Positions 32,861-43,498 of a stretch of DNA of 64,000 nt are shown piece after piece. The first letter of the stretch is position 1. The number at the start of each line of letters is the position of its first letter. Both the position numbers and the translations under genes were made by a program. The notes under the pieces are model-generated. The model saw nothing but the letters and a program-made list of their open reading frames with translations. It did not search any database and was not told the DNA's origin. Origin of the DNA: Streptomyces diastatochromogenes (GTDB lineage Bacteria; Actinomycetota; Actinomycetes; Streptomycetales; Streptomycetaceae); assembly GCF_002242805.1 (NCBI RefSeq), contig NZ_MCGQ01000007.1:620001-684000 (forward strand). Reading direction: 5' to 3'.

Positions 32861-33699
32861 TTCGACGCCTCCTCGGGCCGCTTGAACGTCGTCGGCTCGA
32901 TCTCGGTCCGCTCCAGGCGCTCCTCGGAGCGCTGTTCCAGAGCCCGCAGGTCACCCAGCGCCTCGGCCGACACGTCACGGATCTGGCCGCGCTCGCGCAG
33001 CGTCTTGTTGACGGTCAGCTCGGACGGGGTGCCGTCGGGCAGCAGGCCCGCGATGTCCACGGCGTTGTGCCGGGCGTAGACACCGGGGGCCGGCAGCGGT
33101 GGTACGTGCTTGCCCTCGCGGACGCGCTGCTCGGCCAGCTCGCGCTGGGTCCTGGCGCGCTCGGTGCGCTCGCGGTGGGTGAGCACCATGGCGCCGACAG
33201 CGGCCGTGATCAGCAGGGCGCCGGTGATTTCGAAGGCGAAGACGTACTTGGTGAAGATGAGGGAGGCGAGGCCCTCCACGTTGCCGTTCGCGTTCGCCTG
33301 GCCGGTACCGTCGAACTCCTTCAGGGAGGCGTTCCCGATGCCGGCGAACAGCAGGACGCCGAAGCCGACCCCGCACACAAGGGCCAGCCAGCGCTGGCCC
33401 TTGATGGTCTCCTTCAGCGAGTCCGCGGCCGTGACGCCGACGAGCATCACCACGAAGAGGAACAGCATCATGATCGCGCCGGTGTAGACGACGATCTGCA
33501 CGATCCCGAGGAAGTAGGCGCCGTTGGCGAGGTAGAAGATCGCCAAGATGATCATGGTCCCGGCGAGGCAGAGCGCGCTGTGCACGGCCTTCTTCATGAA
33601 GACGGTGCACAGGGCGCCGATCACCGCGACGGTGCCGAGGACCCAGAACTGGAAGGCCTCACCGGTGGAGGTCGTGTAGGCCGCGAGCTGCGTGCTCAT
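32857..33699 (-). CDS. nuoJ: NADH-quinone oxidoreductase subunit J
   Basis: 280 residues. Five membrane helices fill the first 180 ([33 protein letters not shown], then [31 protein letters not shown], the flexible helix of complex I). The last 100 residues are a charged cytoplasmic extension ([22 protein letters not shown] and [19 protein letters not shown]) absent from E. coli NuoJ (184 residues). Start: ATG 33699 with GGAGGTGG upstream. It overlaps nuoI by 4 nt and nuoK by 4 nt. Confidence 0.93.
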   Translation of the reverse strand: MSTQLAAYTTSTGEAFQFWVLGTVAVIGALCTVFMKKAVHSALCLAGTMIILAIFYLANGAYFLGIVQIVVYTGAIMMLFLFVVMLVGVTAADSLKETIKGQRWLALVCGVGFGVLLFAGIGNASLKEFDGTGQANANGNVEGLASLIFTKYVFAFEITGALLITAAVGAMVLTHRERTERARTQRELAEQRVREGKHVPPLPAPGVYARHNAVDIAGLLPDGTPSELTVNKTLRERGQIRDVSAEALGDLRALEQRSEERLERTEIEPTTFKRPEEASK

Positions 33700-34325
33700 G
33701 CGTCCACCTCCTGGTCCTCGGTCGCGCCCGAAGGGCCTGCCGATTGAGGCTGTTCGCCCTTGGAGACGGCCACCTGCCGTACGGTCCCCGGCGCGGCCTC
33801 CGTCACCAGGCCCCGGTAGTAGTCCTGCTCGTCGGTCCCGGGGAAGATCGAGTGGGGCGTGTCGACCATGCCCTCTTCGAGGCCGGCGAGCAGCTGCTCC
33901 TTGGTGTAGATGAGGTTGGCGCGGCTGGAGTCGGCCAGTTCGAACTCGTTGGTCATCGTCAACGCGCGCGTGGGGCACGCTTCGATGCACAGCCCGCACA
34001 GGATGCAGCGGGCGTAGTTGATCTGGTAGACGCGGCCGTACCGCTCGCCCGGGGAGTAGCGCTCCTCGTCGGTGTTGTCGGCGCCCTCCACGTAGATGGC
34101 GTCGGCGGGGCAGGCCCAGGCACACAGCTCGCAGCCGACGCACTTCTCCAGGCCGTCCGGATGGCGGTTGAGCTGGTGCCGTCCGTGGAACCGCGGAGCC
34201 GTGGTCTTCTTCTGCTCCGGGTACTGCTCCGTCAGCCGCTTCTTGAACATGGCCTTGAAGGTCACGCCGAAGCCGGCCACGGGGTTCTGGAAACCGGGCT
34301 TGGTCTCCTTGGGCTCCTCAGCCAT
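33696..34325 (-). CDS. nuoI: NADH-quinone oxidoreductase subunit I
   Basis: 209 residues. Two [4Fe-4S] clusters, N6a and N6b, are ligated by [12 protein letters not shown] and [12 protein letters not shown], relaying electrons from NuoG to the NuoB cluster N2. The N-terminal stretch ([25 protein letters not shown]) docks the membrane arm. A longer C-terminal tail than in E. coli (180 residues) ends [10 protein letters not shown]. Start: ATG 34325 with GGAAAGGAGG upstream, better than the in-frame GTG 20 residues earlier. It overlaps nuoH by 8 nt and nuoJ by 4 nt. Confidence 0.95.
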   Translation of the reverse strand: MAEEPKETKPGFQNPVAGFGVTFKAMFKKRLTEQYPEQKKTTAPRFHGRHQLNRHPDGLEKCVGCELCAWACPADAIYVEGADNTDEERYSPGERYGRVYQINYARCILCGLCIEACPTRALTMTNEFELADSSRANLIYTKEQLLAGLEEGMVDTPHSIFPGTDEQDYYRGLVTEAAPGTVRQVAVSKGEQPQSAGPSGATEDQEVDA

Positions 34326-35682
34326 CGGACGCCTCCTTTCCATCCGAAGATCCGTCACTGACAGTGTCCGACCCGCCACTGACAATCAGCTCCCGGTCGC
34401 GGCGCGGGCGGCGCCTCGGCACCGGCGGCAGCTCCTGTCCGGGCAGCGGCGGTACGGGGAATCCGCCCGCCATCGGGTCGAATCCGGGCTGCTGGGCAGC
34501 GGGCTGCTCGGCCGTCTTCGCCTTCTCGCGGAACATGTCGGCGACGAAGGAGATCAGCAGCAGGGTGAGGACCCCGCCGCCGACGTAGAGGGCGATGTCG
34601 GCGAAGTCGTAGTTCTCGTTGCGCAGGGCCCGCACGGTCGCGACGAGCATCAGCCAGGTCACCGAGACCGGGATGAGGACCTTCCAGCCGAGCTTCATCA
34701 GCTGGTCGTAGCGGACGCGCGGGAGCGTGCCGCGCAGCCAGATGAAGAAGAACAGCAGCAGCTGGACCTTGATGACGAACCAGAGCAGCGGCCACCAGCC
34801 GTGGTTCGCGCCCTCCCAGAAGCCGCTGATCGGCCACGGGGCGCGCCAGCCGCCCAGGAACAGGGTGGCCGAGACGGCCGAGACCGTCACCATGTTCACG
34901 TACTCGGCGAGCATGAACATCGCGAACTTGATCGAGGAGTACTCGGTGTTGAAGCCGCCGACCAGGTCGCCCTCGGACTCCGGCATGTCGAAGGGGGCGC
35001 GGTTGGTCTCGCCGACCATCGTGACGATGTAGAGGATGAAGGAGACCGGCAGCAGCAGGATGTACCAGCGGTCGTGCTGCTGCTCGACGATCGTCGACGT
35101 CGACATCGACCCCGAGTAGAGGAACACGGAGGCGAACGCGGCACCCATGGCGATCTCGTAGGAGATCATCTGCGCGCAGGAGCGCAGGCCGCCGAGGAGC
35201 GGGTAGGTGGATCCGGAACTCCAACCCGCCAGGACGATGCCGTAGATGCCGACGGAGGCGACCGCGAGGATGTAGAGCATCGCGATCGGCAGGTCGGTGA
35301 GCTGCATCGTGGTGCGCGTACCGAAGATCGAGATCTCGTCGTCGGCCGGGCCGAAGGGGATCACCGCGATCGCCATGAAGGCCGGGATGGCCGCGACGAT
35401 CGGCGCGAGGACGTAGACCACCTTGTCCGCGCGCTTGACGATGACGTCTTCCTTGAGCATCAGCTTGATGCCGTCGGCGAGCGACTGCAGCATGCCCCAG
35501 GGGCCGTGCCGGTTGGGGCCGATGCGCAGTTGCATCCAGGCGACGACCTTGCGCTCCCAGACGATGGAGAACAGCACGGTCACCATCAGGAAGGCGAAGC
35601 AGAACACCGCCTTGATGACGACCAGCCACCAGGGGTCGCGGCCGAACATCGAGAGGTCTTCAGCGGCGAGGTACGGGCTCAT
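34318..35682 (-). CDS. nuoH: NADH-quinone oxidoreductase subunit H
   Basis: 454 residues; E. coli NuoH has 325. Eight membrane helices carry the quinone-chamber signatures: [37 protein letters not shown] (near 48-84), [36 protein letters not shown] (E-rich loop at the quinone tunnel mouth) and [20 protein letters not shown]-terminal extension of over 80 residues is proline-rich and charged ([20 protein letters not shown] and [15 protein letters not shown]). Start: ATG 35682 with GGAGGTGGAGG upstream. It overlaps nuoG by 4 nt. Confidence 0.95.
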   Translation of the reverse strand: MSPYLAAEDLSMFGRDPWWLVVIKAVFCFAFLMVTVLFSIVWERKVVAWMQLRIGPNRHGPWGMLQSLADGIKLMLKEDVIVKRADKVVYVLAPIVAAIPAFMAIAVIPFGPADDEISIFGTRTTMQLTDLPIAMLYILAVASVGIYGIVLAGWSSGSTYPLLGGLRSCAQMISYEIAMGAAFASVFLYSGSMSTSTIVEQQHDRWYILLLPVSFILYIVTMVGETNRAPFDMPESEGDLVGGFNTEYSSIKFAMFMLAEYVNMVTVSAVSATLFLGGWRAPWPISGFWEGANHGWWPLLWFVIKVQLLLFFFIWLRGTLPRVRYDQLMKLGWKVLIPVSVTWLMLVATVRALRNENYDFADIALYVGGGVLTLLLISFVADMFREKAKTAEQPAAQQPGFDPMAGGFPVPPLPGQELPPVPRRRPRRDRELIVSGGSDTVSDGSSDGKEASDG

Positions 35683-38183
35683 GCCTCCACCTCCTTGGGG
35701 GCCTTGTCGGCGAGTGCCGCCGGGCCGATGCGGACGAGGGAGCCGGGCTGCGCGCCGGTGTGGGAGGCGACGCCCGAGCCGACGGAGTTCAGCGGGAGCC
35801 AGACCACCCGGTCGGGCATCTCGGTGACCTGGAGGGGGAGTTCGACCGTGCCGGCCGACCCGGTGACGGCGAGGAGCTCGCCGTTCTGGACGCCGGCCTC
35901 GGCGGCCGTCGCGGCCGACACGCGCGCGCGTGCGGCGTGCCGGGTGCCGGCGAGCGCCTCGTCGCCCTCCTGCAGGACACCGTGGTCGAGCAGCAGCCGG
36001 TGTCCGGCGAGCACGGCCTCGCCCACGGCGGGGCGGGGCAGCGCGCCCGCGGTCTCCATGGGCTCGGAGGCGCGCGGGCCGTCCCATGCGCCGAGCCGGT
36101 CGATCTCCGCGCGCGCGGTGCGCAGGTCCGGCAGGCCCAGGTGGACATCCATGGCGTCGGCCAGCATCTGCAGCACGCGCGCGTCGGTCGGGGCGAGGCG
36201 GCGGGCCATCTGGTCGGGCTTGAGGGCGGCCTCGAAGAAGCGGACCCTGCCTTCCCAGTTGAGGAAGGTGCCCGCCTTCTCCGCGACCGCGGCGACCGGC
36301 AGGACGACGTCGGCGTGCTCGGTGACCTCGCTGGGCCGCAGCTCCAGCGACACCAGGAAGCCGACGCTGTCGAATGCCTCACGCGCGCGTGCCGGGTCGG
36401 GCAGGTCGGCGGCCTCGACTCCGGCGACCACCAGGGCCGACAGTTCGCCGGTGGCGGCGGCCTCGATGATCTGGTGGGTGTCGCGGCCGTAGCGCAGGGG
36501 CAGTTCGGCGAGCCCCCAGGCGGCGGCGACCTCCTCCCGCGCGCGCGGGTCGGTCGCCGGGCGGCCGCCCGGCAGCAGCGACGGCAGCGCGCCCGCCTCG
36601 ACGGCGCCGCGCTCGCCCGCCCGGCGCGGGATCCACACCAGCTGCGCGCCGGTGGCGGCGGACGCGCGTACGGCGGCGGTGAGTCCCCCGGCCACCGCGG
36701 CGAGCCGCTCTCCTACGACGATCACCGCGCCCTCGGTGCGCAGGGCCTCGGCGGCCTTCGCGCCGGGCTCCTCCAGGCCGACACCGCTCGCGAGGGCGTC
36801 CAGCCACTCGGTCTCGGTGCCGGGAGCGGCCGGCAACAGCGTGCCGCCCGCCTTCTCCAGGCCGCGGGTGGCGTGTGTGGCCAGCGCGAACACCTGCTGC
36901 TTGTGCTGCCGCCAGGCCTTGCGGAGCCGCAGGAAGACGCCGGGCGCCTCCTCCTCGGACTCGAACCCGACGAGGAGGACGGCCTGCGCCTTCTCCAGGG
37001 AGCTGTACGTGACGCCCGTACCGTCGAGGTCACGGCCGCGGCCGGCCACCTGGGCCGCCAGGAAGTCGGCCTCCTCGCCGCTGTGCACGCGCGCGCGGAA
37101 GTCGATGTCGTTCGTGTCGAGCGCCACGCGCGCGAACTTGCTGTACGCGTAGGCGTCCTCGACGGTCAGTCGGCCGCCGGTGAGGACACCGGCCCGGGAG
37201 CGGGCGGCGGCCAGACCGCGCGCGGCCGCTTCCAGAGCCTCCGGCCAGGAGGCGGGCTCCAGGAAGCCCTCGGCGTTGCGCACGAGCGGGGTGTCGAAGC
37301 GGTCCTTGAGCTGCGCGTACCGGAACGCGAAGCGTCCCTTGTCGCAGATCCACTCCTCGTTGACCTCGGGGTCGTTGGCGGCGAGCCGCCGCATGACCTT
37401 GCCGCGCCGGTGGTCGGTGCGGGTGGCGCAGCCGCCGGAGCAGTGCTCGCACACCGACGGCGAGGAGACGAGGTCGAAGGGGCGGGAGCGGAAACGATAG
37501 GCCGCGGAGGTGAGCGCGCCGACCGGGCAGATCTGGATGGTGTTGCCGGAGAAGTACGACTCGAAGGGGTCGCCCTCGCCGGTGCCGACCTGCTGGAGCG
37601 CGCCCCGCTCCAGCAGCTCGATCATCGGGTCGCCCGCGATCTGGTTGGAGAAGCGGGTGCAGCGGGCGCACAGCACGCACCGCTCGCGGTCGAGCAGCAC
37701 CTGGGTGGAGATCGGGACGGGCTTCTCGTACGTCCGCTTGCGGCCCTCGAAGCGGGACTCCGCGTTGCCGTGCGACATGGCCTGGTTCTGCAGCGGGCAC
37801 TCGCCGCCCTTGTCGCAGACCGGGCAGTCCAGCGGGTGGTTGATGAGCAGCAGCTCCATCACACCGTGCTGGGCCTTCTCTGCCACCGGGGACGTGAGGT
37901 GCGTCTTCACCACCATCCCGTCCGTGCACGTGATCGTGCAGGACGCCATCGGCTTGCGCTGGCCCTCGACCTCGACGATGCACTGGCGGCAGGCACCGGC
38001 CGGATCCAGGAGGGGGTGGTCGCAGAAGCGGGGGATCTCGATGCCGAGCTGCTCGGCGGCGCGGATGACCAGGGTGCCCTTGGGCACGCTGATCTCCACG
38101 CCGTCGATCGTCAGCGTGACGAGGTCCTCCGGCGGGACCGCCGCCTGCCCCCCTCCGGAGGGAGCACTGGTGGTCACGGTCAT
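35679..38183 (-). CDS. nuoG: NADH-quinone oxidoreductase subunit G
   Basis: 834 residues. Cluster-binding sites in order: [2Fe-2S] N1b ([22 protein letters not shown]), [4Fe-4S] N5 (the His and Cys of [17 protein letters not shown]), N4 ([11 protein letters not shown] and CPVGALTS), and a fourth [13 protein letters not shown] that binds N7, present in only some lineages. The rest is a molybdopterin-oxidoreductase-like domain with no catalytic Mo. It passes electrons from NuoF to NuoI. Start: ATG 38183, which overlaps the nuoF stop by 4 nt; GGAGGTGAACGC precedes it. Confidence 0.95.
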   Translation of the reverse strand: MTVTTSAPSGGGQAAVPPEDLVTLTIDGVEISVPKGTLVIRAAEQLGIEIPRFCDHPLLDPAGACRQCIVEVEGQRKPMASCTITCTDGMVVKTHLTSPVAEKAQHGVMELLLINHPLDCPVCDKGGECPLQNQAMSHGNAESRFEGRKRTYEKPVPISTQVLLDRERCVLCARCTRFSNQIAGDPMIELLERGALQQVGTGEGDPFESYFSGNTIQICPVGALTSAAYRFRSRPFDLVSSPSVCEHCSGGCATRTDHRRGKVMRRLAANDPEVNEEWICDKGRFAFRYAQLKDRFDTPLVRNAEGFLEPASWPEALEAAARGLAAARSRAGVLTGGRLTVEDAYAYSKFARVALDTNDIDFRARVHSGEEADFLAAQVAGRGRDLDGTGVTYSSLEKAQAVLLVGFESEEEAPGVFLRLRKAWRQHKQQVFALATHATRGLEKAGGTLLPAAPGTETEWLDALASGVGLEEPGAKAAEALRTEGAVIVVGERLAAVAGGLTAAVRASAATGAQLVWIPRRAGERGAVEAGALPSLLPGGRPATDPRAREEVAAAWGLAELPLRYGRDTHQIIEAAATGELSALVVAGVEAADLPDPARAREAFDSVGFLVSLELRPSEVTEHADVVLPVAAVAEKAGTFLNWEGRVRFFEAALKPDQMARRLAPTDARVLQMLADAMDVHLGLPDLRTARAEIDRLGAWDGPRASEPMETAGALPRPAVGEAVLAGHRLLLDHGVLQEGDEALAGTRHAARARVSAATAAEAGVQNGELLAVTGSAGTVELPLQVTEMPDRVVWLPLNSVGSGVASHTGAQPGSLVRIGPAALADKAPKEVEA

Positions 38184-39523
38184 GCGTTCACCTCCGGGCG
38201 GTCCGCCCAGGCCGTCGACTTGGCCGGGTCGAAGGGGCAGCCCCGGCCCGTGATGTGCTGCTCGTACTCCTCGCGGAAGTACTTCAACGAGGAGAAGATC
38301 GGTGAGGCCGCGCCGTCGCCGAGAGCGCAGAAGGACTTGCCGTTGATGTTGTCGGCGATGTCGTTCAGCTTGTCGAGGTCGGACATGACTCCCTTGCCGG
38401 CCTCGATGTCCCGCAGCAACTGGACCAGCCAGTAGGTCCCTTCACGGCACGGTGTGCACTTGCCGCAGGACTCATGCGCGTAGAACTCGGTCCAGCGGGT
38501 CACCGCCCGCACCACGCAGGTCGTCTCGTCGAAGCACTGGAGGGCCTTCGTGCCGAGCATGGAACCCGCGGCGCCCACTCCTTCGTAATCAAGAGGGACG
38601 TCGAGGTGCTCGTCGGTGAACATCGGCGTCGAGGATCCGCCCGGCGTCCAGAACTTGAGGCGATGCCCCGGCCGCATGCCGCCGCTCATGTCGAGGAGCT
38701 GGCGGAGCGTGATGCCGAGCGGCGCCTCGTACTGGCCGGGGCTCGCGACGTGGCCGCTGAGCGAGTAGAGCGTGAAGCCGGGCGACTTCTCGCTGCCCAT
38801 CGACCTGAACCAGTCTTTTCCGTTTTTCAGGATGGCGGGAACTGACGCGATCGATTCGACGTTATTCACCACAGTCGGACAGGCGTAGAGGCCTTCCACC
38901 GCAGGGAAGGGGGGACGGAGCCGCGGTTGACCACGGCGGCCTTCGAGCGAGTCGAGCAGTGCGGTCTCCTCACCGCAGATGTACGCGCCGGCGCCGGCGT
39001 GCACGGTGAGTTCGAGGTCGAGTCCGCTGCCCAGGATGTTCTCGCCGAGGTAGCCCGCCGCGTAGGCCTCGCGCACGGCCTCGTGCAACCGCCGCAGAAC
39101 AGGGACGACTTCACCACGCAGATAGATGAAGGCATGCGACGACCTGATGGCATAGCACGCGATCACAATGCCCTCGATGAGGCTATGTGGGTTCGCGAAG
39201 AGGAGCGGGATGTCCTTGCAGGTCCCGGGCTCCGATTCGTCGGCGTTGACAACTAGATAGTGCGGTTTTCCATCACCCTGGGGAATGAACTGCCACTTCA
39301 TTCCGGTCGGGAATCCCGCGCCGCCACGCCCGCGCAGACCTGAGTCCTTGACGTACGCGATCAGGTCGTCCGGCGACATGGCGAGCGCCTTGCGGAGCCC
39401 CTCGTACCCCTCGTGCCTCCGGTAGACGTCCAGAGTCCAGGACCGGTCCTCGTCCCAGAAGGCCGACAGCACGGGTGCGAGCAGCTTCTCGGGGCTGGTG
39501 TCCTTGAGTTCGGTCACGGTCAT
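38180..39523 (-). CDS. nuoF: NADH-quinone oxidoreductase subunit F
   Basis: 447 residues. The NADH- and FMN-binding Rossmann domain has [15 protein letters not shown] near 67-81 and [38 protein letters not shown] follows. The [4Fe-4S] cluster N3 is held by [13 protein letters not shown] and a later Cys (SFCALGDGA). It oxidises NADH and is the entry point of complex I. Start: ATG 39523, sharing one base with the nuoE stop. Codon use is odd: from about 38580 to 39330 the gene contains many codons ending in A or T (CAT, AGC, TAT, GTT, CTA), unlike its neighbours. Confidence 0.95.
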   Translation of the reverse strand: MTVTELKDTSPEKLLAPVLSAFWDEDRSWTLDVYRRHEGYEGLRKALAMSPDDLIAYVKDSGLRGRGGAGFPTGMKWQFIPQGDGKPHYLVVNADESEPGTCKDIPLLFANPHSLIEGIVIACYAIRSSHAFIYLRGEVVPVLRRLHEAVREAYAAGYLGENILGSGLDLELTVHAGAGAYICGEETALLDSLEGRRGQPRLRPPFPAVEGLYACPTVVNNVESIASVPAILKNGKDWFRSMGSEKSPGFTLYSLSGHVASPGQYEAPLGITLRQLLDMSGGMRPGHRLKFWTPGGSSTPMFTDEHLDVPLDYEGVGAAGSMLGTKALQCFDETTCVVRAVTRWTEFYAHESCGKCTPCREGTYWLVQLLRDIEAGKGVMSDLDKLNDIADNINGKSFCALGDGAASPIFSSLKYFREEYEQHITGRGCPFDPAKSTAWADRPEVNA

Positions 39524-40305
39524 CACTCCCCCTCCTCCTCGGCCTGGCTCACGGACGGAGCGTCCTGGGACTCCTGGGCACGCGGATGGACCACGCGCGC
39601 GGGTGCGGCCTCTCCCCTTGCCAGGCGAAGGCCCACCAGCGAGGCGGGTCCCGCGCTGCCGCTCTCCTCGACGGCCCCTGGCCGCTCGTCGGGGAAGCCC
39701 GCCAGGATCCGGGCGGTCTCCTTGAAAGTGCACAGCCGCGCCCCACGCGTGGGCTGCACGGGCCGTCCCGCACGGAGGTCGTCGACCAGACGCTTGGCGC
39801 TGCCGGGGGTCTGGTTGTCGAAGAACTCCCAGTTGACCATCACGACCGGCGCGAAGTCGCAGGCCGCGTTGCACTCGATGTGCTCCAGGGTGACCTTGCC
39901 GTCGTCGGTGGTCTCACCGTTGCCGACGCCCAGGTGCTCCTGGAGGGTCTCGAAGATCGCGTCGCCGCCCATCACCGCGCACAGCGTGTTGGTGCACACG
40001 CCCACCTGGTAGTCACCGGACGGCTTGCGCCGGTACATGGTGTAGAAGGTGGCGACGGCGGTGACCTCGGCCGTGGTCAGGTCCAGCATGTCCGCGCAGA
40101 ACTGCATCCCGGTGCGCGTGACATGGCCCTCCTCCGACTGCACGAGGTGGAGCAGCGGCAGCAGGGCCGACCGGGAGTCCGGGTAGCGCGCGATCAGCTC
40201 GCGCGCGTCCGCCTCCAGCCGGGCCCGGACGTCGTCCGGGTACGCGGGTGCGGGCAGTTCGGGCATGCCCAGGCTGACGCCCCGCTCCGAGGAACTGGTG
40301 GTCAC
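39523..40305 (-). CDS. nuoE: NADH-quinone oxidoreductase subunit E
   Basis: 260 residues; E. coli NuoE has 166. The thioredoxin-like [2Fe-2S] domain fills the first 170: helices ending [43 protein letters not shown] and [18 protein letters not shown], whose four Cys bind cluster N1a. The C-terminal 90 residues are Ala/Pro/Glu-rich ([24 protein letters not shown] and [19 protein letters not shown]) and probably disordered. Start: GTG 40305, overlapping the nuoD stop by 4 nt. Confidence 0.95.
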   Translation of the reverse strand: MTTSSSERGVSLGMPELPAPAYPDDVRARLEADARELIARYPDSRSALLPLLHLVQSEEGHVTRTGMQFCADMLDLTTAEVTAVATFYTMYRRKPSGDYQVGVCTNTLCAVMGGDAIFETLQEHLGVGNGETTDDGKVTLEHIECNAACDFAPVVMVNWEFFDNQTPGSAKRLVDDLRAGRPVQPTRGARLCTFKETARILAGFPDERPGAVEESGSAGPASLVGLRLARGEAAPARVVHPRAQESQDAPSVSQAEEEGE

Positions 40306-41642
40306 CGGTCGACGCCTCCCATCACGGGGTCGATGGACGCGACGGCGACGATGACGTCGGCGACCTGGCCGCCCTCGCACATCGCCGCCATGGCCTGCAG
40401 GTTGGTGAAGGACGGGTCCCGGAAGTGGACCCGGTAGGGACGGGTGCCGCCGTCGGAGACGGCGTGCACCCCGAGTTCGCCCTTGGGCGACTCGACGGCC
40501 GCGTACGCCTGTCCCGGCGGAACGCGGAAGCCCTCGGTGACCAGCTTGAAGTGGTGGATCAGGGCCTCCATGGAGGTGCCCATGATCTTCTTGATGTGGT
40601 CGAGGGAGTTGCCCAGTCCGTCCGGTCCCAGGGCGAGCTGGGCGGGCCAGGCGATCTTCTTGTCGGAGACCATGACCGGGCCGGGCTGGAGCCGGTCCAG
40701 GCACTGCTCGACGATCCTGAGCGACTGGCGCATCTCCTCCAGGCGGACCAGGAAGCGGCCGTAGGCGTCGCAGCTGTCGGCGGTCGGGACGTCGAAGTCG
40801 TACGTCTCGTAGTCGCAGTACGGCTGTGCCTTGCGCAGGTCGTGCGGCAGGCCGGCGGAGCGCAGGATCGGGCCGGTGGCGCCGAGGGACATGCAGCCGG
40901 CCAGGTCGAGGTAGCCGATGTCCTGCATACGGGCCTTGAAGATGGGGTTCCCGGTGGCGAGCTTGTCGTACTCCGGGAGGTTCTTCTTCATCTTCTTCAC
41001 GAACTCGCGGATCTGGTCCACCGCGCCGGGCGGCAGGTCCTGGGCGAGTCCGCCGGGCCGGATGTACGCGTGGTTCATGCGCAGGCCCGTGATGAGCTCG
41101 TAGATGTCGAGAATCATTTCACGATCACGGAATCCGTAGATCATGATCGTGGTGGCGCCCAGCTCCATGCCGCCGGTGGCGATGCACACCAGGTGGGAGG
41201 ACATCCGGTTCAGCTCCATCAGGAGCACCCGGATGATCTTGGCGCGCTCGGTGATCTGGTCCTCGATGCCGAGGAGCTTCTCGACGGCGAGGCAGTAGGC
41301 GGTCTCGTTGAAGAAGGACGTCAGGTAGTCCATGCGCGTCACGAACGTGGTGCCCTGCGTCCACGTGCGGTATTCGAGGTTCTTCTCGATGCCCGTGTGG
41401 AGGTAGCCGATGCCGCAGCGGGCCTCGGTGACCGTCTCGCCCTCGATCTCCAGGATCAGGCGGAGCACCCCGTGGGTGGAGGGGTGCTGGGGGCCCATGT
41501 TGACGACGATGCGCTCGTCGTCGGCACGGGCCGCGGACTGGACGACCTCGTCCCAGTCGCCACCGGTGACCGTATATACGGTGCCCTCAGTGGTCTCGCG
41601 CGCCGAAGCGGCGGAGTCCGCGGATGCTGACTGCGTGCTCAC
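40302..41642 (-). CDS. nuoD: NADH-quinone oxidoreductase subunit D
   Basis: 446 residues, the 49-kDa subunit that shares the quinone-binding cavity with Nuo[23 protein letters not shown] (near residue 47) holds the quinone-contact histidine loop, followed by [50 protein letters not shown] and [10 protein letters not shown]. It ends DPVMGGVDR, the conserved C-terminus. A 30-residue Ser/Ala/Thr leader ([19 protein letters not shown]) precedes the fold. Start: GTG 41642 with GGAGGTCGTACTC upstream. It overlaps nuoC and nuoE by 4 nt each. Confidence 0.95.
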   Translation of the reverse strand: MSTQSASADSAASARETTEGTVYTVTGGDWDEVVQSAARADDERIVVNMGPQHPSTHGVLRLILEIEGETVTEARCGIGYLHTGIEKNLEYRTWTQGTTFVTRMDYLTSFFNETAYCLAVEKLLGIEDQITERAKIIRVLLMELNRMSSHLVCIATGGMELGATTIMIYGFRDREMILDIYELITGLRMNHAYIRPGGLAQDLPPGAVDQIREFVKKMKKNLPEYDKLATGNPIFKARMQDIGYLDLAGCMSLGATGPILRSAGLPHDLRKAQPYCDYETYDFDVPTADSCDAYGRFLVRLEEMRQSLRIVEQCLDRLQPGPVMVSDKKIAWPAQLALGPDGLGNSLDHIKKIMGTSMEALIHHFKLVTEGFRVPPGQAYAAVESPKGELGVHAVSDGGTRPYRVHFRDPSFTNLQAMAAMCEGGQVADVIVAVASIDPVMGGVDR

Positions 41643-42403
41643 GAGTACGACCTCCGCTGGTCCGGAGCCGGGATCTGGGCGCCCTTGTACTCGACGGGGA
41701 TGCCGCCGAGGGGGTAGTCCTTGCGCTGCGGATGGCCCTGCCAGTCGTCCGGCATCATGATCCGCGTCAGGGCCGGGTGACCGTCGAAGACGATCCCGAA
41801 GAAGTCGTAGGTCTCGCGCTCGTGCCAGTCGTTGGTCGGATAGACGGAGACCAGGGACGGGATGTGCCGGTCGCTGTCGGGGGCGCTGACCTCGAGGCGG
41901 ACGAGCCGGTTGTGGGTGATCGAGCGCAGGTGGTAGACGGCGTGCAGCTCGCGGCCCTGGTCGTTCGGGTAGTGGACGCCGCTGACGCCGGTGCACAGCT
42001 CGAAACGCAGGGCCGGGTCGTCGCGCAGGGTGCGGGCGACGCGGACCAGGTGTTCGCGTTCGATGTGGAAGGTCAGCTCGTCCCGGTCGACCACGGTCTT
42101 CTCGATGGCGTTCTCGGGGAGGAGTCCCTGTTCCTCCAGGGCGCCCTCCAGCTCGTCGGCGACCTCGTCGAACCAGCCGCCGTAGGGCCGGTTCGCCGGT
42201 CCCGGGAGTCGGACCGAGCGGACCAGGCCGCCGTAGCCGGAGGTGTCGCCGCCGTTCGCGGCGCCGAACATGCCGCGCTGGACGCGGATCTCCTCGCCGC
42301 CCTGGCCGCGCTGGCCGGGGAGGTTGGAGGCGGCGAGGTCCTTCTCGGGGTTCACCCCGTTCGCGGACCCGTTCGCGCCGTGGGTGCCGTTCGCGTCGCT
42401 CAC
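41639..42403 (-). CDS. nuoC: NADH-quinone oxidoreductase subunit C
   Basis: 254 residues, the 30-kDa subunit of the peripheral arm. The folded part starts near residue 70 ([29 protein letters not shown]) and ends with the family signature [40 protein letters not shown] and a C-terminal [12 protein letters not shown]. The first 60 residues are low-complexity ([22 protein letters not shown]). It is separate from NuoD, as in other actinomycetes. Overlap with nuoB is 4 nt (start 42403). Confidence 0.95.
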   Translation of the reverse strand: MSDANGTHGANGSANGVNPEKDLAASNLPGQRGQGGEEIRVQRGMFGAANGGDTSGYGGLVRSVRLPGPANRPYGGWFDEVADELEGALEEQGLLPENAIEKTVVDRDELTFHIEREHLVRVARTLRDDPALRFELCTGVSGVHYPNDQGRELHAVYHLRSITHNRLVRLEVSAPDSDRHIPSLVSVYPTNDWHERETYDFFGIVFDGHPALTRIMMPDDWQGHPQRKDYPLGGIPVEYKGAQIPAPDQRRSYS

Positions 42404-42954
42404 CGCAGCAGCCCCTTCATCTCGATCGTGGGCAGGGCCTTGAGCGCCGCCTCCTCCGCCTCACGGGCCGCCTCCTCGGCGTTCACGCCGAGCTTGGAGG
42501 TCTGGATCTTGTGGTGGAGCTTGAGGATCGCGTCCAACAGCATCTCCGGCCGGGGCGGGCAGCCGGGGAGATAGATGTCGACGGGGACGATGTGGTCGAC
42601 GCCCTGGACGATCGCGTAGTTGTTGAACATGCCGCCCGAGGAGGCGCAGACGCCCATGGAGATCACCCACTTCGGGTTGGGCATCTGGTCGTAGACCTGC
42701 CTGAGCACCGGGGCCATCTTCTGGCTGACCCGGCCGGCGACGATCATCAGGTCCGCCTGGCGCGGCGAGCCGCGGAAGACCTCCATGCCGAAGCGCGCGA
42801 GGTCGTAGCGGCCGGCGCCGGTGGTCATCATCTCGATGGCGCAGCAGGCCAGGCCGAAGGTGGCCGGGAAGACGGACGCCTTGCGCACCCAGCCCGCGGC
42901 CTGCTCGACGGTGGTCAGCAGGAAGCCGCTCGGCAGCTTTTCTTCGAGTCCCAT
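42400..42954 (-). CDS. nuoB: NADH-quinone oxidoreductase subunit B
   Basis: 184 residues. It holds cluster N2, the last redox centre before menaquinone, with four cysteines in [11 protein letters not shown] (adjacent pair), [10 protein letters not shown] and [49 protein letters not shown] is the conserved hydrogenase-like segment. A 25-residue helical tail ([18 protein letters not shown]) is charged. Start: ATG 42954, preceded by GAGGGGCC; nuoA ends 13 bp upstream. Confidence 0.96.
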   Translation of the reverse strand: MGLEEKLPSGFLLTTVEQAAGWVRKASVFPATFGLACCAIEMMTTGAGRYDLARFGMEVFRGSPRQADLMIVAGRVSQKMAPVLRQVYDQMPNPKWVISMGVCASSGGMFNNYAIVQGVDHIVPVDIYLPGCPPRPEMLLDAILKLHHKIQTSKLGVNAEEAAREAEEAALKALPTIEMKGLLR

Positions 42955-42967
42955 GTCTAAAGGCCCC

Positions 42968-43327
42968 TCAGTCCCATTCCAGGCCGCCGCGCCGCCATAC
43001 GTACGCGTACGCGACGAAGACGGTGAGCACGAAGAGCAGCATCTCCACGAGCCCGAAAACACCCAGGGCGTCGAAGGTGACGGCCCAGGGGTAGAGGAAG
43101 ACGATCTCGATGTCGAAGACGATGAAGAGCATCGCCGTCAGGTAGTACTTGATGGGGAAGCGCCCGCCGCCGGCCGGCGTGGGGGTCGGCTCGATACCGC
43201 ACTCGTAGGCCTCGAGCTTGGCGCGGTTGTACCGCTTCGGACCGATCAGCGTGGCCATGACCACGGAGAAGATCGCAAAGCCTGCCCCGAGGGCTCCCAG
43301 TACGAGGATGGGCGCATACGCGTTCAC
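42968..43327 (-). CDS. nuoA: NADH-quinone oxidoreductase subunit A
   Basis: 119 residues, three membrane helices. The loop between TM1 and TM2 has [53 protein letters not shown] in outline, including the conserved YECG and the membrane [10 protein letters not shown] carboxylates. First gene of the operon; start ATG 43327, with GAGAGGAGCGAGG upstream. The Rex-type site at 43436-43451 lies 109 bp upstream of the start codon. Confidence 0.96.
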   Translation of the reverse strand: MNAYAPILVLGALGAGFAIFSVVMATLIGPKRYNRAKLEAYECGIEPTPTPAGGGRFPIKYYLTAMLFIVFDIEIVFLYPWAVTFDALGVFGLVEMLLFVLTVFVAYAYVWRRGGLEWD

Positions 43328-43435
43328 CGCTCCTCGCTCCTCTCAGTCGGCACTGACTGGTGGCGGTTGCACTGGGCTCACACCCGCCTCACCGGTCCCA
43401 CGAGCCCCGCTCGTCCCGGGCGAAGATCGAGAACA

Positions 43436-43498
43436 TGTGAAGCAGGTCACAAGCCCAACTGCCTCGCATCTTATGCCCGCCGCTCTGTGATCTGCGAC
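43436..43498 (-). promoter_or_regulatory. nuo promoter with Rex-type operator
   Basis: Read on the minus strand, TGTGACCTGCTTCACA spans 43451 to 43436. The established Rex operator consensus is TGTGAACGCGTTCACA, so 12 of 16 positions match, including both TGTGA and TTCACA half-sites. A -10-like CATAAG (43475-43470) and a -35-like GTCGCA (43498-43493) lie 17 bp apart upstream of it, so the operator covers about +13 to +30. Rex represses nuo in Streptomyces coelicolor when the NADH/NAD ratio is low; this site fits that known regulation. A further perfect CACAA-GCT-TTGTG (43510-43522) lies just upstream. Confidence 0.8.

Noticed and set aside
30812..38435. Long plus-strand frames opposite nuoG, nuoL and nuoJ
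   Set aside because: Antisense shadows of the nuo genes with no motifs or ribosome-binding sites.
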